A DNA stretch of 29,422 nt from an uncultured Chloroflexota bacterium (GTDB lineage: Bacteria > Chloroflexota > Limnocylindria > Limnocylindrales > CSP1-4), in contig CAIYQJ010000222.1 in NCBI GenBank assembly GCA_903928275.1, positions 1 through 29,422 of the forward strand. Direction: 5' to 3'. The notes under the pieces were generated by a model. It made no database searches. It was not told the origin of the DNA and saw only the letters and a program-made list of their open reading frames with translations. Position numbers and translations under genes: made by a program. This document shows, piece after piece, positions 7,031 through 14,425 of the stretch. Numbering within the stretch: position 1 is the first letter of the stretch; each line of letters begins with the position of its first letter.

Positions 7031-7701
7031 CCGCGCCCCCGCGCCCGCTCGTCCTGGCCCATCGCGGCGACCACCGTGATGCCGTGGAGAACGGCATCGA
7101 CGCGTTCCTCACCGGCCTCGCGGTGCCGGGCTGCGACGGGCTCGAGTTCGACGTCCGCGCCGCTCGAGACGGCACTCCCGTCGTCATCCACGACGCGACG
7201 CTCGCGCGGGTCCACGGGCGGTCCGACCGCGTGGCCGACCTGTCGACGGCGGAGCTCGCGTCGGTGGGCGTGCCCACCCTCCGCGAGGTCCTCGCGGCCG
7301 TGCCGCGGCGAGCCTTCCTCGACGTGGAGCTGAAGGAGGACGTGGGCTCGGCCGTCGTGCCTCTGCTGCGGAGCGCGCGCGGCGACCCGCCCGAGGGGGT
7401 CGTCGTGTCGTCGTTCGACGCTGCCGCCCTCCGGACCGTCCGCGCGCTGGCGCCCGAGTGGCCCACCTGGCTCATCGTCGTCGTCCTCGGGCCGCGCGGC
7501 GTCCGCCGTGCCTCCGTCCTCGGTTGCAGCGGGATCGCCGCCGAGCATCGCTCGATCCGGGCTCCGTCCGTCGCGCTCGCGCATGCAGCCGGCCTCGACG
7601 TTGCAGCGTGGACCGTCCGCGGCCGCGGGACCGTGGCGCGGCTGGCGGGGCTCGGGGTGGTCGCTGCCTGTGCGGAGGGCGCCGCGCTCGACGGCCGCTG
7701 A
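7027..7701 (+). CDS. Glycerophosphodiester phosphodiesterase
   Basis: 224 residues. GDPD family motifs are in order: AHRGD (H12, R13), an EN pair (VENGIDAF), LEFDV (E40, D42), VIHD (H55) and DVELK (E101, K103), followed by VVSSFD and the C-terminal VAAWTVRG. These cover the general acid/base histidines and the metal-binding acidic residues of UgpQ/GlpQ TIM-barrel enzymes, which release sn-glycerol 3-phosphate from deacylated phospholipids. No signal peptide, so it is cytoplasmic (UgpQ-like). The start GTG overlaps the kinase stop (GTGA), indicating translational coupling. Scavenging phosphate from organophosphodiesters fits the phosphate-response neighbourhood. Confidence 0.9.
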   Translation: MTAPPRPLVLAHRGDHRDAVENGIDAFLTGLAVPGCDGLEFDVRAARDGTPVVIHDATLARVHGRSDRVADLSTAELASVGVPTLREVLAAVPRRAFLDVELKEDVGSAVVPLLRSARGDPPEGVVVSSFDAAALRTVRALAPEWPTWLIVVVLGPRGVRRASVLGCSGIAAEHRSIRAPSVALAHAAGLDVAAWTVRGRGTVARLAGLGVVAACAEGAALDGR

Positions 7702-7847
7702 GTCCGTTCGCGGGCCGGTCGGTTCCTCGAACCCGGTCCGCGCGGCCCTGATGAGCGGGTCGGCGTGCGGCCCACACTCGACCGCGACGTGCTCGTCGCG
7801 GCCGGGGTCGCGGCGGATGCCGGACCCTTCCGTTGGATCGGAGCGTC

Positions 7848-8957
7848 ATGAGCGAGAAGCCGCGGCTGTTCTTCCTCGACAACCTGCGCGCCTTCGTCAT
7901 CGTCATGGTGATCGTGCTGCACGCCTCGATCACCTACATGATCCCGGCACCCACCTGGTGGTACGTCGTGGATCCGCACGGCAGCGCGCTCTTCACGATC
8001 GTCGTCCTGCTCGTCGACGTGCCGTTGATGCCCGCGCTCTTCTTCGTGGCGGGGTACTTCGCTCTTCCGTCGCTCGTTCGACGAGGGCCGGGTGGCTTCC
8101 TGCGCGAGAAGCTCGTGCGCCTGGCGCTCCCGTGGGCGTTCGCGGTCGTCTTCCTGGCCCCGCTCGCGACGTACATGACCTACGTCTCCCGCCACGTGCC
8201 GACCGGCTACCTGCAGTTCTGGACGCACGACTTCTGGGGTCCGATGTTCCAGCAGTCGGTCTACTGGTTCCTCGGCGTCCTGTTCGCCTGCTTCGTGCTC
8301 CTGACATGGGTCTACCTCGCCAGCACTCGCCTGCAGGCGTCGACGCCGCGCGTCGAGCAGCCGCGTCCGCGCGTCTTCGTGGCGTTCCTCGCACTGACGG
8401 CGGCCGGCTCGATCCTCGCCGCGCCGTACTTCGGCCTCGACGACTGGCGGCCGCTGTCGATCCTCTTCGTCGTCCAGCCTGCGCGCGTCGCCTTCTACGC
8501 CGGCTACTTCATCCTCGGCATCTACGCGGAGCGGCGCGGCTGGCTCAGCGCCACGGGCTTCCGGCCGGGACTCGCGCCGTGGGGCTGGGGCTGCGCCCTC
8601 ACCGGGATCGCCTACCTCGCCGTCCGGATGTCGGGAACGCCCGTGACGGTGCCCGAGCGTGCCGTGGCCGCCATCCTGTTCGCCGCGTTCTGCCTCACCG
8701 CGATCATGGCCGGCCTCGCGGTCTTCCAGCGCTGGGTGAACGGCGCCGGGCGCGCGTGGCGGACACTCGCCGCCAACTCGTTCGGCATCTACTACGTCCA
8801 CCCGCTGATCCTGTACCCGCTGGCCTACTTCCTCCTCGACCTTCCGGCCCCGTCGCTCGTGAAGGTGACGATCCTCATCGTCGTGACGCTCGCTGCGTCG
8901 CTGGCAGTGAGCGCGCTGATCCTCCGGCGGCTCCCCGGGTTGCGCCGGGTGTTCTGA
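7848..8957 (+). CDS. Acyltransferase-3 family integral membrane protein
   Basis: 369 residues with about ten hydrophobic helices. The N-terminus LFFLDNLRAFVIVMVIVLHA has the family R-x10-H motif (R14, H25), which in OafA/OpgC-type enzymes is needed for moving acyl groups across the membrane to sugars or other carbohydrates. Later blocks AGYFILGIYAERRGWL and NSFGIYYVHPLILYPLAYFL are typical of the OpgC/MdoC-like branch. ATG 7848 is preceded by GGAG four bases upstream; TTG 7833 is an in-frame alternative adding five residues. The acceptor cannot be predicted. The gene stands alone: 146 bp after the phosphodiesterase and convergent with pckG 24 bp beyond its stop. Confidence 0.87.
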   Translation: MSEKPRLFFLDNLRAFVIVMVIVLHASITYMIPAPTWWYVVDPHGSALFTIVVLLVDVPLMPALFFVAGYFALPSLVRRGPGGFLREKLVRLALPWAFAVVFLAPLATYMTYVSRHVPTGYLQFWTHDFWGPMFQQSVYWFLGVLFACFVLLTWVYLASTRLQASTPRVEQPRPRVFVAFLALTAAGSILAAPYFGLDDWRPLSILFVVQPARVAFYAGYFILGIYAERRGWLSATGFRPGLAPWGWGCALTGIAYLAVRMSGTPVTVPERAVAAILFAAFCLTAIMAGLAVFQRWVNGAGRAWRTLAANSFGIYYVHPLILYPLAYFLLDLPAPSLVKVTILIVVTLAASLAVSALILRRLPGLRRVF

Positions 8958-8981
8958 CGCCGGACGAGCAGCGTCGGGGCG

Positions 8982-10829
8982 CTATGCCCCCAGGCGTCGG
9001 CCCATCGTCGCGAGCTGCTCGGCGAGCTCCGCCGGGAGCCGGTCGCCGAAGCGGGCGTAGTGCTCGAGGAACTGGGGCATCTCGGCGAGGATCGCCTGCC
9101 TGTCAACGCGAAGCAGCTCGGCGAGGTCCCCGGCCTGCATCGCCAGCCCGGTGGTGTCCAGGTCGCCCGGCGCCGGAAGCAGGCCGATCGGTGTCTCCTC
9201 GACCTCGCCCTCGCCGTCGCAGCGCCGGAACATCCACTCGAGGACGCGGCTGTTCTCGCCGAAGCCGGGCCAGAGGAAGCGGCCGTCGGCGTCCCGCCGG
9301 AACCAGTTGACATAGAAGATCCGGGGCAGATGCTCCGGCGTGGTCGCGCGCCCCACGTCGAGCCAGTGGCTCCAGTAGTCGGCCATGTTGTAACCGCAGA
9401 ACGGGAGCATGGCGAACGGGTCGAAGCGGAGCTTCCCGACCTCGCCGAAGGCTGCCGCGGTCGTCTCGGAGCTCATGATCGAGCCCATGAACACGCCGTG
9501 CGTCCAGTCGAACGCTTCGCGGACCAGGGGCACCACGCCCGCCCGCCGCCCGCCGAACATGATCGCGTCGATGGGGACGCCCGCCGGGTCCTCCCACTCG
9601 TCGGCGATCGCCGGGTCCTGCCCCGCCGGTGCCGTGAATCGCGCGTTCGGATGGGCCGCGGGACGTCCCGCATCGGGCGTCCAGTCCTGGCCCTTCCAGT
9701 CGATGAGATGCGCAGGCGGCGTATCGGTCAGGCCCTCCCACCAGACGTCGCCGTCGTCGGTGAGCGCCACGTTCGTGTAGATGCAGTTGGCGCTGAGTGT
9801 GCGGATCGCGTTGGGGTTCGTCTTCTCGCTCGTGCCCGGCGCGACCCCGAAGAAGCCCGCCTCCGGGTTGATCGCGTAGAGTCGGCCGTCGTCGCCGAAG
9901 CGCATCCAGCAGATGTCGTCACCGATCGTCTCGACCTTCCAGCCGGGCAGGGTGGGCACGAGCATCGCCAGGTTCGTCTTCCCGCAGGCCGACGGGAACG
10001 CGCCGGCGAAGTGCTTGCGGCGGCCGTCCGGCGCGGTGACCTTGATGATCAGCATGTGCTCCGCGAGCCAGCCCTCGTCGCGGGCGATCGCCGAGGCGAT
10101 CCGGAGCGCGTAGCACTTCTTCCCAAGCAGCGCGTTGCCGCCGTAGCCGGATCCGTACGACCAGATCTCGCGCGTCTCCGGGAAATGGACGATGTACTTC
10201 GTCTCGGCGTCGCACGGCCACGGGACGTCCTGCTCGGCCGGGGCCAGCGGCGCGCCCACGGAGTGGAGGCACGGCACGAACTCGCCGGTCGCGCGGATGG
10301 CGTCGAGGGCGGCGACGCCCATGCGGGTCATGATCCGCATGTTCACGACGACGTACGCCGAGTCCGTGATCTGGACGCCGAGGCGGCTGATCGGCGACCC
10401 GATGGGCCCCATGGAGAACGGGATCACGAACATCGTGCGGCCGCGCATCGAGCCGCGGAACAGGTCGGTGAGCGTGGCCCGCATCTCGTCGGGGTCGCGC
10501 CAGTTGTTCGTGGGCCCGGCGTCGGCCGCGTCACGTGAGCAGATGAAGGTGCGGTCCTCGACCCGGGCGACGTCGCTCGGGTCGGAGCGCGCAAGGAAGC
10601 TGTCGGGCCGCCGCTCCGTGGAGAGCCGGACGAACGTGCCGGCTGCCACCAGGTCGTCGCAGAGCGCGCGGTACTCCTCGTCCGAGCCATCGCACCAGTG
10701 GACGCGGTCCGGCGTCGCCAGCGCGGCGATCTCGTCGACCCAGCGGACGAGCTCCGGCATCCCCGCCGGCCGGCCCATCCCCGGGTCCTCTTCCGCCGTC
10801 GATCCCGGGCTCGCCTGGTCCACACGCAT
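8982..10829 (-). CDS. pckG: Phosphoenolpyruvate carboxykinase (GTP)
   Basis: 615 residues, normal for the GTP-dependent family. Visible signatures include ETKYIVHFPETREIWSYGSG, the P-loop region with reactive cysteine FPSACGKTNLAML, the metal/nucleotide block TIGDDICWMRFG, NPEAGFFGVAPGT, and MGSIMSSETTAAA with FCGYNMADYWSHWL. The enzyme converts oxaloacetate and GTP to PEP, CO2 and GDP, linking the TCA cycle to gluconeogenesis. The frame is open to 10871, but ATG 10829 has GGGAG eight bases upstream, while the earlier ATG has none, so the shorter form is chosen. GGGTATCGT on the minus strand at plus 10889-10897 is a plausible extended -10, giving a leader of about 50 bases. Confidence 0.96.
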   Translation of the reverse strand: MRVDQASPGSTAEEDPGMGRPAGMPELVRWVDEIAALATPDRVHWCDGSDEEYRALCDDLVAAGTFVRLSTERRPDSFLARSDPSDVARVEDRTFICSRDAADAGPTNNWRDPDEMRATLTDLFRGSMRGRTMFVIPFSMGPIGSPISRLGVQITDSAYVVVNMRIMTRMGVAALDAIRATGEFVPCLHSVGAPLAPAEQDVPWPCDAETKYIVHFPETREIWSYGSGYGGNALLGKKCYALRIASAIARDEGWLAEHMLIIKVTAPDGRRKHFAGAFPSACGKTNLAMLVPTLPGWKVETIGDDICWMRFGDDGRLYAINPEAGFFGVAPGTSEKTNPNAIRTLSANCIYTNVALTDDGDVWWEGLTDTPPAHLIDWKGQDWTPDAGRPAAHPNARFTAPAGQDPAIADEWEDPAGVPIDAIMFGGRRAGVVPLVREAFDWTHGVFMGSIMSSETTAAAFGEVGKLRFDPFAMLPFCGYNMADYWSHWLDVGRATTPEHLPRIFYVNWFRRDADGRFLWPGFGENSRVLEWMFRRCDGEGEVEETPIGLLPAPGDLDTTGLAMQAGDLAELLRVDRQAILAEMPQFLEHYARFGDRLPAELAEQLATMGRRLGA

Positions 10830-10888
10830 CGCCGTCTCCCGCCTGCTCCTGTTCCCGCGCGTGACCTCCACCGCGGCCGGACCAGCGG

Positions 10889-10897
10889 ACGATACCC
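10889..10897 (-). promoter_or_regulatory. Candidate extended -10 for pckG
   Basis: On the minus strand the sequence GGGTATCGT is present, the same GGGTAnnnT form as at 4005-4013 and 10992-11000. Transcription would begin near 10882, some 50 bases before the ATG at 10829. No clear -35 hexamer was found. Confidence 0.4.
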
Positions 10898-10994
10898 TCG
10901 CGGTGAGACGTCTGCTTGATCGCTCGCGGGCACGACCGACGGCGGGGCCGGATCAGGCGCCCGCCTCCCGGCCGCCGACCCCTTCCCGGCCGGG

Positions 10995-11000
10995 TAGGAT
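10995..11000 (+). promoter_or_regulatory. -10 element placing the EEP-fold gene on a leaderless mRNA
   Basis: GGGTAGGAT (10992-11000) contains TAGGAT, followed by six bases and GTG 11007. As at proS, the expected transcription start coincides with the start codon and no ribosome binding site is present. Confidence 0.5.
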
Positions 11001-11006
11001 GCCCCG

Positions 11007-11756
11007 GTGACCGAGCGCATCCGCGTCGCCACGCTGAACATCCGCAACCTCGCCGACCGATGGGACGAGCGGCTGCCGCTCCTCCTCGCGGACACGGCCG
11101 CGGCCGCACCCGATCTCCTGGGGCTCCAGGAGGTCGTGTACCCGCTGCAGCAGGACCGCCTCCTCGGCGCTGCGGGCCCGGCCACGTACCGCGCGATCCG
11201 AGGCTGGGCGGGACGACCCGAATACGGGAACAGCCTCCTCGTCCGCGAGGGCCTCGCCGTCGACGCGGTCGAGCGCCTCGACCTGGGCCTCGACCGATCC
11301 GCCCACCGCATCGTCGCGACGCTGCCGGGGGGCGCGCTGGTCGTCGTCGTCGTGACGCATCTCCATCACGCGGTGGACGGGGCCGCGGAGCGCGACGCGC
11401 AGGTCGCCGCGGCACTCGCGTGGCTCGATGATGCCCCGGCGGCCGATGCGCGGCTCGTCATGGGCGACTTCAACGCCGACCCGCGGGAGCCGGCGTACGC
11501 CCGCATGCTGGCTGCCGGCTGGCGGTCGGCCTTCGCGGAGGCGAACGGCGCCGAGCCGGCGGTGACGTGGCCGTCCGGTCTCCAGGCGCCCGGGATGGAC
11601 ACGGACGGCGACCCGGACTGCCTCGACTACATCTGGCTCCGCGGGGCGGCCCGCGCCGCGTCCGCGCGACTCGCGTGGGACAGGCCGGCGGTCGGGGACC
11701 CCACGCTCTACCCATCCGATCACGTCGGGATCGTCGCCGACATCGAGGTCGGGTAG
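11007..11756 (+). CDS. Endonuclease/exonuclease/phosphatase-fold hydrolase
   Basis: 249 residues covering the whole EEP fold: RVATLNIRNL (active-site Asn), LLGLQEVVYPLQ (metal-binding Glu), YGNSLLVRE, VVVTHLHHAVDG, LVMGDFNADPREP (GDFN), CLDYIWLRGAAR and SDHVGIVADIEV (SDH catalytic pair). All catalytic positions are present. The fold covers DNases, inositol phosphatases, sphingomyelinase-like and CCR4-like enzymes, and the substrate cannot be read from the sequence. No signal peptide, so probably cytoplasmic. GTG 11007 is chosen because the conserved first strand starts four residues later and TAGGAT lies six bases upstream. It is divergent from pckG. Confidence 0.88.
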   Translation: MTERIRVATLNIRNLADRWDERLPLLLADTAAAAPDLLGLQEVVYPLQQDRLLGAAGPATYRAIRGWAGRPEYGNSLLVREGLAVDAVERLDLGLDRSAHRIVATLPGGALVVVVVTHLHHAVDGAAERDAQVAAALAWLDDAPAADARLVMGDFNADPREPAYARMLAAGWRSAFAEANGAEPAVTWPSGLQAPGMDTDGDPDCLDYIWLRGAARAASARLAWDRPAVGDPTLYPSDHVGIVADIEVG

Positions 11757-11768
11757 GGGAGCGCGGCC

Positions 11769-11788
11769 AGTCGATCGACCGATCGACT
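11769..11788. terminator. Hairpin after the EEP-fold gene
   Basis: AGTCGATC (11769-11776) and GATCGACT (11781-11788) pair perfectly around a GACC loop, starting 13 bases after the stop codon. Either a terminator or, because of its symmetry, an operator; no T-run follows. Confidence 0.4.
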
Positions 11789-11902
11789 CGGCGCGACGGC
11801 GCCGACGTCCCTTCCCGGCCACCTCCACCCTCGATCGCCGCCCGGGCTGCACTCCCGCGCTGCATTCGCGCGCGCCCGCTCCGACGGGTCGTGGGCGGGA
11901 GC

Positions 11903-11951
11903 GTTCACGTGCCGTCCATGAGGCGCTTACGCAGACCGGCGAGGGTACCGG
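11903..11951 (+). promoter_or_regulatory. Pho-box-like triple repeat with extended -10
   Basis: GTTCAC at 11903, GTCCAT at 11914 and GCTTAC at 11925 are spaced exactly 11 bp, and GGGTACCGG at 11943-11951 is a plausible extended -10. A ribosome binding site (GAAGGAG) and ATG 11976 follow. The layout (three 11-mers then a -10) matches 626-657. Control by the regulator at 665 is inferred. Confidence 0.5.
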
Positions 11952-11975
11952 ACACGGAGCGGAAGGAGTGGCGGC

Positions 11976-13028
11976 ATGAGCGAGAAGCACGTGACGGGCC
12001 CGGTCCAGGTGTTCGTCATCGGGTTCGACGAGTTCGAGGCGACCGGCGCGATCATGGCCGAGCTGCGCCGGGCCCGGAAGCGCGGCGTCATCCGGATCAT
12101 CGACGTCCTCTTCGTCCGGAAGGACGAGGCTGGCGACGTCAGCGACGCGATGCACCTGACCGACCTCTCCGAGGCGGAGAGGATGCGCCTGGGCGCCATC
12201 GCGGGTGGCCTCATCGGCCTGGGTGCCGGCGGCTTCGAGACCGCGATCGCCGGGTCCGAGCTCGGAGCCCTCGCCGTCCTCGAGCGCGACGCCGGCCTCG
12301 GCGTCGACCGGATCCGCGAGCTCGCCGATGCGATCCCTGCCGGCGGGGCCGCCGCGATCCTCGTCATCGAGCACCACTGGGCGGCGCGCCTGCGCGACGC
12401 GATCGCCGATGCCGGCGGCCACTCGATCATGCAGGCGATGATCTCGCCCGACGCCCTCGCGCTCGTCGGCATGGAGCTGCGCATGAAGGTGGAGGCCGAG
12501 GAGGCGATCGAGGCGCTCGAGGCCGTTCAGTTCGCGGCCGCGCTCGAGGTCGCCCAGACCCTCGCCGCCGCCGAGCTCATCGAGGAGGCCGCGATCTCCG
12601 AGGCGGCCGACGTCGTCGCCACGGCCCTCGCCGTCGAAGACGCCGCGGCCGAGGACGTCGTCGAGACGCTCCTCGCCGCAGGACTCATCGAGAGCGAGGC
12701 GGAGGACGAGGCCACGCAGGTCGTCTTCATGGCGCTCGACGTCGAAGAGGAGGCCTCTGATGAGGCCGGGGATGCCGTCGAGGAGGCCGACGCGGTCGAG
12801 GCTGCCGCCGTCGTGCGAACGCTCCGCGTGCTGATCGCGGCGGACTTCCTCGAGGCGGAGGCGGCCCGCGAGGCCATCGACGTGCTCGTCGCGGCGGACA
12901 TCATCGGCGAGGACGCGGCGGACGACGCCGTCCTGGCGGTCCTCGCGGTCGAGGACGAGGACGAGGACGACGAGGACGGGTCGGTCGCCGAGGGCGAGGA
13001 AGCGGACGACGACGAGCAGAGCGCGTAG
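11976..13028 (+). CDS. DUF1269/DUF6325-like protein with acidic 18-residue repeat tail
   Basis: 350 residues; ATG 11976 follows GAAGGAG at a good distance. The first ~165 residues resemble the DUF1269/DUF6325 family: GPVQVFVIGFDEFEATGAIM, a basic patch RRARKRG, IIDVLFVRKDEAGD, then a Gly-rich amphipathic stretch (GAIAGGLIGLGAGGFETAIAG, about 73-93). From about residue 177 to 325 the protein is a run of 18-residue units of form x-L-x-A-A-x-L-I-E-x-x-A-x-x-E-A-x-x, for example TLAAAELIEEAAISEAAD (195-212) and VLVAADIIGEDAADDAVL (303-320). It ends in an almost purely acidic tail (EDEDEDDEDG). The repeats should form a negatively charged helical rod or stack. Function unknown; a Pho-box-like site upstream suggests phosphate control, and a strong hairpin closes the unit. 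Confidence 0.85.
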   Translation: MSEKHVTGPVQVFVIGFDEFEATGAIMAELRRARKRGVIRIIDVLFVRKDEAGDVSDAMHLTDLSEAERMRLGAIAGGLIGLGAGGFETAIAGSELGALAVLERDAGLGVDRIRELADAIPAGGAAAILVIEHHWAARLRDAIADAGGHSIMQAMISPDALALVGMELRMKVEAEEAIEALEAVQFAAALEVAQTLAAAELIEEAAISEAADVVATALAVEDAAAEDVVETLLAAGLIESEAEDEATQVVFMALDVEEEASDEAGDAVEEADAVEAAAVVRTLRVLIAADFLEAEAAREAIDVLVAADIIGEDAADDAVLAVLAVEDEDEDDEDGSVAEGEEADDDEQSA

Positions 13029-13038
13029 CGGGCCCGGC

Positions 13039-13076
13039 TCGACCGACGCCGGCGGGCATGCCCCGGCGTCGGTCGA
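13039..13076 (+). terminator. Strong hairpin closing the acidic repeat gene
   Basis: TCGACCGACGCCGG (13039-13052) and CCGGCGTCGGTCGA (13063-13076) are perfectly complementary over 14 bp with a 10-base loop, beginning 10 bases after the stop at 13028. No T-run follows, but stem length and position make termination the best reading. It separates this gene from the operon starting at 13243. Confidence 0.75.
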
Positions 13077-13092
13077 CTCCGGAGGACGAGGC

Positions 13093-13117
13093 GCCAACGT
13101 CGATCGTTCTCGTTGGC
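13093..13117. promoter_or_regulatory. Inverted repeat upstream of the TelA/AAA+ operon
   Basis: GCCAACG (13093-13099) and CGTTGGC (13111-13117) form a 7-bp inverted repeat separated by 11 bases, about 125 bp before the first gene of the operon. Operator-like geometry; no regulator is recognised and no clear -10/-35 could be assigned between here and 13243. Confidence 0.3.
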
Positions 13118-13242
13118 GGCGACCGATCGCCGGGAGCCTCCGGGTACCGACGTCCCACACACGCTAACAATGTCAACGCGGCAGCCCGGAGCGAATACCG
13201 GCATCATGTGCCGACGATGATCGCGTCCGAGTCGTCCGAGCG

Positions 13243-14373
13243 ATGAAAACCACCCCCGGGCGGCTCGCCGCCCTCGGACTCGCGATCCTCCTCGTCGTCG
13301 GCGTCGGCGTCGGCATCATCTCGTCCGCCGGCCAGGCACTCGCGCCGAGCACCGTCGCGCTCACCGGCTACATCGGGTCGGAGAAGGACGCGTTCTTCAA
13401 GGATCCCCGCGTCGTCGCGGCGCTCCAGCGTGGCGGCTTCGCGGTGAGCGTCACCACGGCCGGATCGCGCCAGATCGCCGCCACCGACCTGTCGAAGGCG
13501 GACTTCGCATTCCCTGCCGGCGTCCCGGCCGCCGAGAAGATCCGCGTCGACCACCCGGGCTCGAAGGCGTTCGTCCCCTTCTACACGCCCATGGCGATCG
13601 CGACCTGGAAGCCCATCGTCGACCTCCTCACCGCCGCCGGCGTCGTCCACACGACCGGCGACGTGACGACGCTCGACGTCGCTGCCTACATGGACCTCGT
13701 CGCGAAGAACACGCGCTGGAAGGACCTGCCCGGCAACAGCGCCTACCCGGTGAACAAGAGCATCCTCGTCACGTCCACGGACGTGCGGAAGTCCAACTCG
13801 GCGGCGATGTACCTGTCGCTCGCGTCCTACGTGGCGAACGGCGCCAACATCGTGCAGAACGACGCCGAGGTCGCGAAGCTCATGGACCGGCTGGCGCCGC
13901 TGTTCCTTCGCCAGGGCTTCGTCGCGAGCAGCTCGGAGGAGCCGTTCGACGACTACCTGGTCCAGGGCATCGGCAAGAGTCCCATGGTCATGATCTACGA
14001 GAGCCAGTTCATCCAGCGGGCTGCCGCAGCGGACGGCAGCATCACGCCGGATATGGTGCTCATGTACCCGGATCCCACGATCTTCTCGAAGCACACGTTC
14101 GTGGGCCTGACGCCGAACGGCATCAAGCTGGGGGACTTCCTGACGAACGACCCCGAGATGCGCTCCCTCGCGACCCAGTACGGCTTCCGGACGACGGACA
14201 CGCCCGCGTTCACGAAGTTCGTCGCGGACCACAAGCTCGCCGTCCCGGCGAGCCTCATCAACGTCATCGATCCCCCGACCTACGAGACGCTCGAGGCGAT
14301 GATCACGCGCCTCGAGGCCGACTACAACGGCCAGGGCACCCCGGTCGCCACGCCGTCCCCTTCGCCGTCGTGA
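13243..14373 (+). CDS. Membrane-anchored binding-protein-like protein, first gene of TelA/AAA+ operon
   Basis: 376 residues. The N-terminus has a short basic segment and a hydrophobic helix (LGLAILLVVGVGVGIIS, about 11-27) acting as signal anchor or uncleaved signal peptide; no lipobox cysteine is seen. The rest looks like a type-2 periplasmic binding protein fold: TVALTGYIGSEKDAFFKDP, a central hinge-like VPFYTPMAIATWKP, and repeated Asp/Asn/Ser ligand-type loops. The tail is Pro/Ser/Thr-rich (GTPVATPSPSPS), a likely wall or surface linker. It may be distantly related to the binding domain of the lipoprotein at 15706, since both carry a GSE(K/V) turn after the first strand. No ABC permease or ATPase is nearby. 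ATG 13243 has only a weak ribosome binding site. TelA follows 52 bp downstream. Confidence 0.75.
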   Translation: MKTTPGRLAALGLAILLVVGVGVGIISSAGQALAPSTVALTGYIGSEKDAFFKDPRVVAALQRGGFAVSVTTAGSRQIAATDLSKADFAFPAGVPAAEKIRVDHPGSKAFVPFYTPMAIATWKPIVDLLTAAGVVHTTGDVTTLDVAAYMDLVAKNTRWKDLPGNSAYPVNKSILVTSTDVRKSNSAAMYLSLASYVANGANIVQNDAEVAKLMDRLAPLFLRQGFVASSSEEPFDDYLVQGIGKSPMVMIYESQFIQRAAAADGSITPDMVLMYPDPTIFSKHTFVGLTPNGIKLGDFLTNDPEMRSLATQYGFRTTDTPAFTKFVADHKLAVPASLINVIDPPTYETLEAMITRLEADYNGQGTPVATPSPSPS

Positions 14374-14425
14374 CGCACGCCAGCCGGGCCGACACGAACG
14401 CCCCCACCGGAACAGGAGCCACCCG

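Noticed and set aside
7702..7847. GGTTC-CTC-GAACC hairpin resembling a tRNA T-arm
   Set aside because: Only five base pairs, and no acceptor, D or anticodon arm can be built around it.
6942..8801. 619-codon minus-strand frame opposite the phosphodiesterase and acyltransferase genes
   Set aside because: Low-complexity Arg/Glu/Pro-rich translation, no motifs, opposite two genes with clear family signatures.
9060..10538. 492-codon plus-strand frame opposite pckG
   Set aside because: Shadow of pckG; composition is Arg/Val/Glu/Asp-rich with no recognisable domain and no ribosome binding site.
10953..13160. 735-codon minus-strand frame opposite the EEP-fold and acidic repeat genes
   Set aside because: Long runs such as VLVLVLDREDRQDG mirror the acidic repeat codons on the other strand. 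It also runs through the hairpin at 13039-13076.
13058..13246. 62-residue plus-strand frame ending with an ATGA overlap onto the operon's first gene
   Set aside because: Its start lies within the terminator hairpin, it has no ribosome binding site and its sequence resembles nothing. The ATGA overlap is probably chance, though a very short leader frame (from ATG 13217) cannot be excluded.
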